Assembly: GCA_903837355.1 (NCBI GenBank) | Contig: CAILUI010000364.1 | Span: 26,981-90,980 of the forward strand | Direction of reading: 5' to 3' | DNA length: 64,000 nt | From: an uncultured Victivallales bacterium | Lineage (GTDB): Bacteria; Verrucomicrobiota; Lentisphaeria; Oligosphaerales; JAFGRS01 | Shown: one piece after another, positions 16,595 through 25,677 of the stretch | How the letters are laid out: every line of letters starts with the position of its first letter | How positions within the stretch are numbered: the stretch's first letter is position 1 | The notes under the pieces: generated by a model | What the model was told of the DNA's origin: nothing | Seen by the model: the letters and a program-made list of their open reading frames with translations, nothing else | Database searches by the model: none | Made by a program: the position numbers and the translations under genes

Positions 16595-18808
16595 GTGTCA
16601 CTGAAGCCTGGTAACCAGCGCCGGCCAGCTGGCCCGCTGCGGCCGGGCGTCCTGCCCGGAAGCCTGCTCCTCGGCGTGCGTGGTCTTGTCCTGCTCTGCC
16701 TGATCGGGTTGGGTGCTGCCGGGCAGCCCGCGCCGAAGTCCCCGGCCTCGGGACGCGCCTGGAGCCCCGAGTTGCTGAGAGACGCATCTGGCTGGACCCC
16801 GACGGCCGCCGCCAGCGGCGTCGCCGTCTCGGGCCAGGGCGTCCGGGTCGAGGTGACCATCGGGACCACCTTCAACATCGCTGCGGCCGCCGCCCTGATC
16901 TTGCCGGCCGATACGGGCCGCGTCCGCATCCGGGTGGCCGAGGTGGGGGGTGGTGCGACGTGGTTCGTGCGCCTGTATGGGACTTTGTGGCGTCCGGGGA
17001 GCGAGGACACGGTGTCGGTTGCCGAGAAGGAGGCCGCGGCTGGGGAGAGAGTGGTCGACGTCGACCCCAGGATGGCCATCGGCCGGCTGCCGTTGCAGTT
17101 GCAGCTCGGAGTCGAGGGGAAACCGGGCGCCTACGCGCTCTTCGGCGACGTTGCCTTTCTGCCGACTCCCGTGCGTCCGAACCGCCAGCGCCGTGGCCCG
17201 CATCAGCCGGGGCAGACGGACCTGGCGGCGGTGGAGTGGATGCCGAACCTGCCGGAGCCGTTCGAGCTGGTCGACTGGCGGACGCGGGCCCGGGACTACG
17301 ACCGACTGGTGTTCGACTTCGGCGCGCAGGGCAAGTACCTGCCCCTGATCGCGCTCCAGGATGCCTCGCCGAACACCGGCCGGCCGGTGGTCGCCCTCCC
17401 CAGCTACGTCGGCGACCCGCGTGGCGCCGAGCGTCTGGCCGGCGCCCAGGAGGGCATCACCTTCATGGGCGCGGTGCTGGGGGCGACGCTGGTTGGCATC
17501 GATAAGAGCCGTCAGGCGCACGACTACGTCGCCATGTGCGAGTCCTGGTACAACACCAAGAATGGCCTCGACCTGGTACTGAACCTGCAGGAGCAGGAGA
17601 CGGGCGGGTCGTACTGGTACGAGATCTGGCCGCACATCGTCTTCTACGCTCTCGCGGATCGCTACCCAACCCAGCCGCGCCTGGAGCAGATCATGCGCGC
17701 CACGGCCGAGCGCTGGCGTCAGGTCTGTGTAGATCTGGCCGGCCCCGACGGTGTCCCGGTCTTCGAGCATACGGCCTTCGATTTCCGCGCTCGTAAGCCG
17801 GTGGACAACGGCAAGTGGCGCGAACCGGATGCGGCTGCCGGCATCGCCTGGCTGCAGTATGCGGCCTGGCGCCGTTTCGGCAGGCCGGAGTCACTCCAGG
17901 CGGCGGAGCGTTGCGTCCGTTCCCTGGAGCAGCGTCAGGCGTGCCCCTACTACGAGGTGCTGCTGCCATACGGCGCGCTCATTGCTGCCCGCCTCAGTGC
18001 CGAGCAGGGCCAGAGTCACGACGTGGAGCGCCTCCTGAACGGGTGTTTCGGCATCAGCGATTGTCGCGGCGGCTGGGGCGTCGTTCTGGGGAACTGGGGC
18101 GGCTACGATTGTGACGGGCTGGTGGGCAGCGTCGATAACCGCGGCGGCTATGCCTTCGCCCTCAACACCTTTGCCCAGGCCGGTGCCCTGGTTCCGGTGG
18201 CCCGTTATGAGCCACGCTTTGCCCGCGCCCTCGGCAAGTGGATGCTCAACCTGACCCATGCCGCGCGCTGGTTCTACCCCGGCGCGCTGCCGCCGGGGCA
18301 CGAGAGCGGCGAGCCCTGGGACGGCGACTCCGGCCACGTGGTCGCGTACGAAGGCCTGCGCCGCGAGTGGCAGGGGAAGAGCCCTTGTGCGACCGGCGAT
18401 CCGGTGACCCTGGGCTGGGGGCCGCAGACCGATCTCGGGCTGTATGGGTCCAGCTACGTGGGAATGCTCGGCGCCATCGTCCGTCCCACCACCGTGCCGG
18501 CCATCCTCCAACTCGATTGCCTGGCCACGGATTTCTTCCGCGCGCCGGCATACCCGACCTTCCTGTACTTCAACCCGTACGCCGAAGCGCGCGCGGTCGG
18601 GGTCGACGTCGGGCCACTCCCGGTCGACCTCTACGATGCCGTCGCGAAGGCCTTCGTGGCGCGGGCGGTGGTGGGCCAGACGACGCTGTCCCTGGCCGCC
18701 GATGCGGCGGCGGTGATCGTCCGTTGTCCGGCCGGGGGCACTGTCACTCGAGACGGGCGCCGTACGTTGGTCAACGACATTGTCGTGGATTACGGAACGG
18801 CGCCGTGA
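16595..18808 (+). CDS. Secreted alpha/alpha-toroid protein, unknown family
   Basis: The GTG at 16595 is preferred: AGGAG lies 10 bases upstream and a basic N-terminus leads into the signal segment LVLLCLIGLGAAGQ. The 737-residue product has an N-terminal beta domain to about residue 200, then a helical region rich in aromatic residues (ESWYNTKNGLDLVLNLQ, GSYWYEIWPHIVFYALADRY, GIAWLQYAAWRRFGRPESL, GNWGGYDCDGLVG, GGYAFALNTFAQAG). These alternating helices resemble the (alpha/alpha)6 barrels of glycoside hydrolases and polysaccharide lyases. I cannot name a family or catalytic residues. It shares an operon-like arrangement with its neighbours: 165 bp after the lipoprotein and 50 bp before the next gene. 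Confidence 0.75.
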   Translation: MSLKPGNQRRPAGPLRPGVLPGSLLLGVRGLVLLCLIGLGAAGQPAPKSPASGRAWSPELLRDASGWTPTAAASGVAVSGQGVRVEVTIGTTFNIAAAAALILPADTGRVRIRVAEVGGGATWFVRLYGTLWRPGSEDTVSVAEKEAAAGERVVDVDPRMAIGRLPLQLQLGVEGKPGAYALFGDVAFLPTPVRPNRQRRGPHQPGQTDLAAVEWMPNLPEPFELVDWRTRARDYDRLVFDFGAQGKYLPLIALQDASPNTGRPVVALPSYVGDPRGAERLAGAQEGITFMGAVLGATLVGIDKSRQAHDYVAMCESWYNTKNGLDLVLNLQEQETGGSYWYEIWPHIVFYALADRYPTQPRLEQIMRATAERWRQVCVDLAGPDGVPVFEHTAFDFRARKPVDNGKWREPDAAAGIAWLQYAAWRRFGRPESLQAAERCVRSLEQRQACPYYEVLLPYGALIAARLSAEQGQSHDVERLLNGCFGISDCRGGWGVVLGNWGGYDCDGLVGSVDNRGGYAFALNTFAQAGALVPVARYEPRFARALGKWMLNLTHAARWFYPGALPPGHESGEPWDGDSGHVVAYEGLRREWQGKSPCATGDPVTLGWGPQTDLGLYGSSYVGMLGAIVRPTTVPAILQLDCLATDFFRAPAYPTFLYFNPYAEARAVGVDVGPLPVDLYDAVAKAFVARAVVGQTTLSLAADAAAVIVRCPAGGTVTRDGRRTLVNDIVVDYGTAP

Positions 18809-18858
18809 GCTGGCACGGGGCGGCCCGCTGGCCGCGTCGGGTACCGGGGAGAGTCGTG

Positions 18859-19827
18859 ATGGGCGCGTGTGACCTGAGGGCGACACTGCTGGTCTGCGGT
18901 CTGGCGGTGCTGGTGCGGGCGGCTGAGCCGGCAGCGCCGCCGGCGTTGCTCCTGGTCTGCACGCCGACCGGGGCGAGTACGGTGCGCCTGCAGGTGCTGG
19001 CGCTGAGCGTGGGGGATACGTTCGCGGCGGATACTGCCGTGGAGGTGACCTTCTGGGCGGCGACCGCGGCGGCGGCCGTGGAACTGTCGCCGCCGGGGCC
19101 GCGGACCGTGGCGTTGCCGCTGCGGACCGCGGGCTGGGCCGCCGAGCAGATGGAGCTTGTCGAGGTGGGGGAGTTCTCGCTGGCGCCGCCTTGCCCTGAA
19201 GCCCTGGAGGTACGGGGCGGCGCCAGAGGACAGACGGCGCGTTCCCTGGGGCGGCTGCGGCGTGGAGAGAACGGTGCCGCAGTCGCTTTCAGCCGTACGT
19301 TTCCGGGGGCTCCGGCGGTCGGCCTGGCGGCAGGGTCAGCCGCGGACGAGGCTCGCACAGGTCTGGTGTTCGCTGCCGTGTACGAGCCCCTTGATGAGCG
19401 CCGGTTCACGGTCAGGATGGGGTGCTTCAACTGCGGCGGCCGCCGGGCGGTGGACGAGGATCTGTTTCTGCACTTCGAGCTGTCACCCAGGGGAATCGAC
19501 CTGGCACCGACTGTGGCGCTGGGTCTGCACCCAGACGCCAGACCGACCGACTCCAGCGCCTGGCATGAGGGGGAGTTGACGGTGGTGCAGTTCGGGCCGT
19601 ACACGCTTCCCGAGGAGGTGCCGGAGTTCATCTACCTGCGGGCGGGGCTGTACAACCGCCAGGGCGATGGGGCGCGGGCGCCCGTGGCCGGACCGGACGA
19701 TACGAACCGCGCGCTGCTGGGGCGCGTGGTGTCAAGGCAGGGCCAGACCCGGTTCGAGCGGGCGCCGTTGGCCTGTCAGCGGCTCCCGGCGGGGTGGGAA
19801 ACAGCGAAGGCAGAGGGGGAACGATGA
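18859..19827 (+). CDS. Secreted beta-sandwich protein sharing a module with its neighbour
   Basis: This 322-residue protein starts at ATG 18859 after GGGGAGAG and has a signal peptide ending LVRAAEP. Most of it is beta-rich and low in charge. Its last 120 residues (EFIYLRAGLYNRQGDGARAPVAG in pieces: EFIYLRAGLYNRQG, DGARAPVAGPDD; then RALLGRVV) correspond to the N-terminal domain of the next gene (DIYVRAGLYDAGADGRRLPLSG in pieces: DIYVRAGLYDAG, ADGRRLPLSGQD; then RVPIGRLT). It may bind the same ligand as that enzyme. Its TGA overlaps the next ATG (ATGA), indicating translational coupling. No known family is recognised. Confidence 0.75.
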   Translation: MGACDLRATLLVCGLAVLVRAAEPAAPPALLLVCTPTGASTVRLQVLALSVGDTFAADTAVEVTFWAATAAAAVELSPPGPRTVALPLRTAGWAAEQMELVEVGEFSLAPPCPEALEVRGGARGQTARSLGRLRRGENGAAVAFSRTFPGAPAVGLAAGSAADEARTGLVFAAVYEPLDERRFTVRMGCFNCGGRRAVDEDLFLHFELSPRGIDLAPTVALGLHPDARPTDSSAWHEGELTVVQFGPYTLPEEVPEFIYLRAGLYNRQGDGARAPVAGPDDTNRALLGRVVSRQGQTRFERAPLACQRLPAGWETAKAEGER

Positions 19828-22800
19828 CCCGGGCCTATCCGCAGCGGCTGGCGAGGGTGGCAGCGGTGCTGCTGGGCCTTCTCGTTGCCGGCATGTCGCT
19901 GGGCGCGCAGGAGCCTGTGGTTCTTGCCGTCGGGTCGGCCCAGCAGACCGGCCCCCGTGAGTTCATCCTCAGCGTCACCTTCCACAACCTCGGCGGCAAG
20001 CTCGCCGCCGACTACACCGCCTTCATCCACTTCGACCGTCTGCCGAGTGCGGAGACGCTGATCGTGCAGGCCGCGCCGGGACTGCGTCCACTGGTGGCGC
20101 CGACGGCAGCCAGCGCCTGGGGACCCAATGAGACCACGACGGTCAGCTTCGCGCCGGTGACGCTGTCGGCGGGCGAGAAGCGCGACATCTACGTGCGCGC
20201 CGGGCTGTATGACGCTGGGGCCGACGGCCGGCGCTTGCCGCTGTCGGGGCAGGATGCCAGCGGCCGCGTACCCATCGGCCGGCTGACGCCGCAGGGCGAA
20301 GGCTACGTCTTCGTGCGTACACCGCTGGCACTGGCTGGCTCGGCAGCCGAGCGCGTCGGGGTGCGGCCGCGGGCCTTGGTGAAGACTCCGCCAGGGAGCC
20401 CTCTCGTAGGCTTTGGCGACGCGGACCTGGCCGCGTGGCGCGTGGAGGATCTGGCTGGGGGGACGGCGCGTCTGGAGCGCACTCGGGAACAGTTGTGCTG
20501 GTCCGAGGCAGCGTTGCGAGTGACCTACTCGGGCAGCGGTCCCGCGAGCGGCTTCGTGCTCCGGCCCGCCACGGCTTGCGCCCTGCCCGACGACGCCAGT
20601 GCCGTCTTTCTGTGGGTCTTCGGAAACGCCGTGGGTTGGTCGGAGGTACCCTCACTCGAAGCCCCGTTGCTGAGCGTGTTTGTCGAGCTGCTGGATGGAC
20701 AGGGAGCCACGCGGCGCCTGGCTTTCCCGGGGTTGGTGAACTGCCCGTTCTGGTACGTGCATCGGGTGGCGGTGCCGGCGAGTTGGCCGCGACCCCTGCA
20801 GTGCGTCGGTATCGGCTTCTCCGGTTGCAGCAACCGGTCCCCGGCTTGGCTCATGCTGGACCTACTGAGCGTGGCCCGAGGGGACTCTCTGCAGCCGCTG
20901 GAGACGACGGTGCGTCTGGACGACCCGCCCTTCCCAACCACTCCTGACGGCCCCCTGCCGGAACTTCCCGCCGGCGGCCAGCAGGACCGCGTCGAGGCCA
21001 TTCCTGAGGGGTTCCGTCTGAGCTCTGAAGGCACGGATGGTCGGCTGGTCTACGAATACCGTCCCATGAGCGGCGGGCTGGACGACGTGGAGGCGCTGTG
21101 GTTCGGACCCGGAGCGAGCACGGCCGCACAGCGGGTTCGCCTGGCCGCGGGCAGCGGCCCGCTCGCCGAAGCCAAGGGCAGGTCTCTTGGGCCGGGCGCG
21201 GCGCCGGGCGCGCGCACCTGCCTGGAGGCGCAGCTCGTGGACGGGCGCGTGGTCACGCATTGGCGTTGGCGGACCCCGACGGGCGACCGGTCATACGCCT
21301 TGGTCCTGAGCCTTCACGGCAAGAGCCTGGTGGTGGACCTACAGGGCGATGATGGGGGGCTGTCCGGGTTCTGCGCGGGGCAGTTGCGCGGGCAACTCGG
21401 GGCTCGGTTCGTGCCTTTCCCCTACTGGTCGTACGGCTTGCGGGACTGGGGTCGGGACGGCGGGGTGGTGGTGGTCGGGGAGCTGTTCCTGTCGGGTTTC
21501 CCCGACTGGTACCGCAGTGCCGCGACCACCCCGACCTTCGACCTGCCGCTGAGCCATGAGCCTGAGGCCCTGTTGGGTGGCGGTATTACCTACTGCCCTG
21601 GCGTGGAGTACCAACCGCGCTCGGACGGCACGCGTACCCCGCTTCGGGAGCGCTTCGTCTTCACCCTCTCCCCGGACGTGCGCGACGTCCTTCCCACCCT
21701 CCCGCACCCGCCCTCGCCCAACGCAGCGAAGCTCGCCGCCTACGCCCATGCTACCGGCGGGCAGGCGTCGCGACTGCCGGACCAGCTCGACGCCTGGCGG
21801 AGACTCCATGCCTACGGTGTGGACAAGGTCTACATCCGCCACTTCGACGGCATGTGGTCCGACCTGCCCCAAGGCACCCAGGAATGGACCCTGACCGAGC
21901 ACGCGGCGCCGGTGGTTGGCGATGTCGCCGTGCGCACCTATCTGGACGCCCTGTCGGCGCTGGGCTTCCTGCCTGTGTTGTACACCAACTACACGGACCT
22001 GCAGCCCGTTGCCGCCGAGTTCGACTGGGACCGCGTCATGCGCCTGCCCGGGGGCGACGTCAGCCCCTGGTGCTGGCCTGGGTCGTACCCCCTCAAGCCG
22101 ATTCGCGCGGTGGAGTTGGAGGAGCAGTACGCGCCGCGGATCAAGGCACGGTTCGGGACGCAGGGGTCCTTCTGCGATGTCCATACGTCCGTGGCCCCCT
22201 GGCACAAGGTGGACCATGATTCCAGGCTGCCTGGGGCGGGCCAGTTCGGGACCACCTATCGCTGCTATGCCAAGCTGCTGCTGAACGAGCGCAAGGTCTA
22301 CGGCGCCGTCTACAGCGAAGGCAGCCGGCACTGGCTGTACGCGGGGTTGCACGACGGCAGCGACGCCCAGCTCTGTGCGCCGCGGCCACACCTGGAGCCC
22401 TTCCTGGTGGACTTCGATCTGCTCCGCATCCACCCGCTGGAAATGGATGCCGGGATGAGTTGGATCGAGCGCTACGTGAAGGACTCCTTCGCGGGACCCA
22501 AGGCCGGGGGACCGCAGCAGGCGGCCGCGCTGGCGTTGGGTGGTTGGGAGGCCGCGCTGGACCGCTTTAACGCCGCAACACTGGCCTTCGGGCACCAGGC
22601 GACGTTCACCCGGCTCAGCTTCCACGGCTATGAGAGCGATATCAAGACCTACTACCTGATTCAGCCCGTGCAGTCGCTCTATGCCATGCGGCGGGCCCTG
22701 GAGATACGCTACCACGAGCCGGGGGAGCCGGGGCGTCTCCTGGGGGTCTCCGACGCGATTCGCACCAACGTCTATCGTCACAGCCAGGTCACCGTGCGTT

Positions 22801-23273
22801 ACGAGACGGGTCTCGAGGTCTGGGTGAACGGCAGCCTGACGGAGGCGTGGCGGGTTGAGACCGCTGCGGGTGCCTACAGTCTGCCGCCTTCCGGCTTCGT
22901 CTGCGTCGCGCCCGATCAGGTGCTGTCCTACTCGGTAAGCTGCGGGCCGGGGCGCGTCGACTACTGCCGGACGCCGGCCTCGCGTTTCACCGATACCCGC
23001 GGACAGTTCCAGCGCCTGGGCGAGTTCGAGACCGACGGCGCGGCTCTGCTGCGCGCGACGGGCGACGCCGTCTGGTCGATCTACCCCCTGGGCAACGCCT
23101 CCGTGCTGCGTGTCAACGCCACGAGTCTCAGCCTGCAGGCGCCGTTGGCTCTGGTGGCACTCGGGGAGCAGGGTGACGTGCTGGCGCGGTTCGAGAGCAA
23201 CGCCGAGGACGGCTGGCTCACCGTGCCGCTCGACCTGGGTGCGTTCCGCTTCGAACTGAGCGCCCGGCGCTAG
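19824..23273 (+). CDS. Very large secreted TIM-barrel glycoside hydrolase-like protein
   Basis: ATG 19824 follows GAGGGGGAACG and overlaps the preceding stop; the longer frame to 19794 is not supported. The 1149-residue protein has a signal peptide ending GMSLGAQ, an N-terminal Ig-like module shared with its neighbour, a beta-sandwich to about residue 360, a second beta domain to about 580 and a barrel to about 900. The barrel carries KVYIRHFDGMWSD, GSFCDVHTSVAPW, KVDHDSRLPGAGQFG and KVYGAVYSEGSRHW, a set seen in uncharacterised clan-D-like or GH101-related enzymes; Asp/Glu in those motifs are the likely catalytic residues. The last 200 residues are beta. The substrate is unknown. It is the largest protein of the locus. 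Confidence 0.7.
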   Translation: MTRAYPQRLARVAAVLLGLLVAGMSLGAQEPVVLAVGSAQQTGPREFILSVTFHNLGGKLAADYTAFIHFDRLPSAETLIVQAAPGLRPLVAPTAASAWGPNETTTVSFAPVTLSAGEKRDIYVRAGLYDAGADGRRLPLSGQDASGRVPIGRLTPQGEGYVFVRTPLALAGSAAERVGVRPRALVKTPPGSPLVGFGDADLAAWRVEDLAGGTARLERTREQLCWSEAALRVTYSGSGPASGFVLRPATACALPDDASAVFLWVFGNAVGWSEVPSLEAPLLSVFVELLDGQGATRRLAFPGLVNCPFWYVHRVAVPASWPRPLQCVGIGFSGCSNRSPAWLMLDLLSVARGDSLQPLETTVRLDDPPFPTTPDGPLPELPAGGQQDRVEAIPEGFRLSSEGTDGRLVYEYRPMSGGLDDVEALWFGPGASTAAQRVRLAAGSGPLAEAKGRSLGPGAAPGARTCLEAQLVDGRVVTHWRWRTPTGDRSYALVLSLHGKSLVVDLQGDDGGLSGFCAGQLRGQLGARFVPFPYWSYGLRDWGRDGGVVVVGELFLSGFPDWYRSAATTPTFDLPLSHEPEALLGGGITYCPGVEYQPRSDGTRTPLRERFVFTLSPDVRDVLPTLPHPPSPNAAKLAAYAHATGGQASRLPDQLDAWRRLHAYGVDKVYIRHFDGMWSDLPQGTQEWTLTEHAAPVVGDVAVRTYLDALSALGFLPVLYTNYTDLQPVAAEFDWDRVMRLPGGDVSPWCWPGSYPLKPIRAVELEEQYAPRIKARFGTQGSFCDVHTSVAPWHKVDHDSRLPGAGQFGTTYRCYAKLLLNERKVYGAVYSEGSRHWLYAGLHDGSDAQLCAPRPHLEPFLVDFDLLRIHPLEMDAGMSWIERYVKDSFAGPKAGGPQQAAALALGGWEAALDRFNAATLAFGHQATFTRLSFHGYESDIKTYYLIQPVQSLYAMRRALEIRYHEPGEPGRLLGVSDAIRTNVYRHSQVTVRYETGLEVWVNGSLTEAWRVETAAGAYSLPPSGFVCVAPDQVLSYSVSCGPGRVDYCRTPASRFTDTRGQFQRLGEFETDGAALLRATGDAVWSIYPLGNASVLRVNATSLSLQAPLALVALGEQGDVLARFESNAEDGWLTVPLDLGAFRFELSARR

Positions 23274-23427
23274 TTCCAGCGGAGCCCTCCGGCGCCGCCG
23301 ACAGGGCCGGGATCGCCCTGGCTCCCCCGATCGTCAGCGCTTGACTTCAGGCGGGTGGGAACCTACGCTTCCCGTCAGTTGCTGAGTGACGGTTACCACC
23401 TGCCTGCTGTCCACGAGGGACGAATCC

Positions 23428-25635
23428 ATGACCACCGAGACGCGCCGCTTCGTTGCCCGCACCGCCATCCCCCTGGTGGTAGTGGCTGCTGCCGCACTCG
23501 CGGACGAGCCGACGGCGCCGTTTGGAGAGTTGCCGGTGCTGACCGACGAACTGGCGGCGCCCGTGCGCGGGGACTGGCTGATCCAACCCGTCGAGCGCCG
23601 GACGGGCGTCTACCACAGCGGCCCACACGAGGTCACGATGACCAACGGACTCGTCCGGCGGACGTGGCGGCTCGCGCCCAATGCTGCCACCGTCGCTTTC
23701 GACAACCTGCTCACCGGGGCTGCCGTCATCCGCGGGGTTAAGCCCGAGGCCGTTCTGGAACTCGACGGCACGAAGTACAACGTGGGCGGATTGGTCGGCC
23801 AGCCGAAGTACGCATATCTGCGACCCGAATGGATCGAAGCGCTGCAGAACGATCCCGCCGCCTTCCAGTTTGCCGGCCTCGCGGTTGGGCAGACCAAAGA
23901 ACGCTTTGCCTGGAAGCGGAAACCCTACTCCGCCGACGTGCCCTGGCCGCCGCCGGGGGCGGCGCTGACGCTGACCTTCCTGCCGCCCGCGGGGAAGCTG
24001 CCCGGGCTCACGGTCTCGGTCTGCTATGAAATGTACGATGGTATGCCATTGGTGTGCAAATGGTTAAGCATCAATAACGGTGGCCAGATACCGCTGCGGT
24101 TGAATGCGTTCACCAACGAGATTCTGGCCGTGGTCGAGCGTGAGACCACGGGGCCGGTCAAGCCTGGCTGGGAGTATCCGAACCTGCATGTCGAGAGCGA
24201 CTACGCCTTCAACGGGGCGACGCCTTACGAAGCCGATGTGACGACCCGCTGGGTCGTCGACCCGCAGCACACGACGCAGCGCTGGCCGACTCCGGCCCTG
24301 CTGGAGAGCCGGCCGCCGTTCGGCCCCGACGCTGTCCTCCCCCCCGGCGACACCTTCACGACCTTCCGTACCTTTGAGTTGCTCTACGATTCCACCGAGC
24401 GCGAGCGCAAGGGCCTGAGCCTACGCCGCATGTACCGCACCATCGCCCCCTGGGTCAGCGAGAACCCGATCACGATGGATGTCCTGCCGGCCGACTCGGC
24501 CACCGTTCGGGCGGTGATCGACCAGTGCGCCGCAGTCGGCTTCGAGATGCTGGGATTGACCTTCGGGAGCGGCTTCGATATCGAGAACGAGGATCCGGCG
24601 TACAGCGCCCAGATCAAGGAGTGGGTAGACTACGCACGATCGCGCGGGATCGAGGTGGGCGGCTACTCGTTGCTGGCCAGTCGCAGCGTCAGTCCCGAAC
24701 ACGATGTGATTGACCCCAAGACCGGCAAGCCCGGCGGTGCGGTCTACGGCAGTATGCCGTGCCTCGGCAGCCCCTGGGGTATCGACTACCTCCGCAAGGT
24801 GCGCACCTTCATGGAGCGGACCGGCCTGAGTCTGTTTGAGCACGACGGCTCCTACCCTGGCGACCAGTGCGCCTCCACCCAGCACCCTGGTCACCGCGGC
24901 CTGGCGGACTCGCAGTGGACGCAGTGGCAGCGGATCACCGAGTTCTACCGCTGGTGCCGGGGGCAGGGGGTCTACCTGTCGGTGCCGGACTGGTACTTTC
25001 TGAACGGCTCAAGCAAGGTGTTCCTGGGCTACTGCGAAGAGAACTGGACCCTGCCGCGCGACGAACAGGTGATTCTGAGCCGGCAGAACATCTATGACGG
25101 CACCTGGCAGAAGACCCCGAGCATGGGCTGGTCATTTCTGCCGTTGGTGAACTACAAGGGGGGCGGGGCTGCCGCCCTGATCGAGCCCCTGTGCGAGCAC
25201 CTCGATGTCTACGAAGCCCACCTCGCCCAAAACCTCGGCCTGGGCATCCAGTGCCAGTACCGCGGCACGCGGGTGTACGATACGGAGGTGACCCAGGCCG
25301 TCGTCAAGAAGTGGGTCGATTTCTACAAGAAGTACCGCCCGATCCTCGATTCAGACATCATCCACGTGCGCCGCCCCGACGCCCGCGACATCGATTGTAT
25401 GCTGCACGTCAACCCGCGCCTGCAGCAGAAGGGACTGGCGATGGTCTTTAACCCGCTGAATCAGCCGGTCAAGAGGACGCTGTCGCTGCCGCTGTACTAC
25501 ACCGGTCTGCAGACCACGGCCATGATCCGTCGGGAGGAGGGACCGTCCAGTGCCTTCAGGCTCGACCGGCAGTACAGCGTCGAGGTGCCCATTGAGATGG
25601 GACCGCAGAGCGCTACCTGGTTCGTCATCGAGTGA
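23428..25635 (+). CDS. Secreted GH36-like alpha-galactosidase-related protein
   Basis: I start at ATG 23428, with GAGGGA upstream and a signal peptide ending AAAALADEP; 735 residues. An N-terminal super-sandwich domain to about residue 310 leads into a TIM barrel with GLTFGSGFDIENEDPAYS, VDYARSRGIEVGGYSLL and LSLFEHDGSYPGDQC. The placement of aspartates at strand ends resembles clan GH-D (GH27/GH36/GH31 relatives), with Asp in EHDGS a good nucleophile candidate. A short C-terminal beta domain ends QSATWFVIE. It lies 154 bp after the large barrel protein on the same strand and converges with the ABC operon. An alpha-linked galactose, or a related sugar, is the probable target, but this is inference. 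Confidence 0.7.
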   Translation: MTTETRRFVARTAIPLVVVAAAALADEPTAPFGELPVLTDELAAPVRGDWLIQPVERRTGVYHSGPHEVTMTNGLVRRTWRLAPNAATVAFDNLLTGAAVIRGVKPEAVLELDGTKYNVGGLVGQPKYAYLRPEWIEALQNDPAAFQFAGLAVGQTKERFAWKRKPYSADVPWPPPGAALTLTFLPPAGKLPGLTVSVCYEMYDGMPLVCKWLSINNGGQIPLRLNAFTNEILAVVERETTGPVKPGWEYPNLHVESDYAFNGATPYEADVTTRWVVDPQHTTQRWPTPALLESRPPFGPDAVLPPGDTFTTFRTFELLYDSTERERKGLSLRRMYRTIAPWVSENPITMDVLPADSATVRAVIDQCAAVGFEMLGLTFGSGFDIENEDPAYSAQIKEWVDYARSRGIEVGGYSLLASRSVSPEHDVIDPKTGKPGGAVYGSMPCLGSPWGIDYLRKVRTFMERTGLSLFEHDGSYPGDQCASTQHPGHRGLADSQWTQWQRITEFYRWCRGQGVYLSVPDWYFLNGSSKVFLGYCEENWTLPRDEQVILSRQNIYDGTWQKTPSMGWSFLPLVNYKGGGAAALIEPLCEHLDVYEAHLAQNLGLGIQCQYRGTRVYDTEVTQAVVKKWVDFYKKYRPILDSDIIHVRRPDARDIDCMLHVNPRLQQKGLAMVFNPLNQPVKRTLSLPLYYTGLQTTAMIRREEGPSSAFRLDRQYSVEVPIEMGPQSATWFVIE

Positions 25636-25677
25636 GGCGGCGGCGCGGCGGCCGAGTGGGCCACCCCGGTGTCGGCG

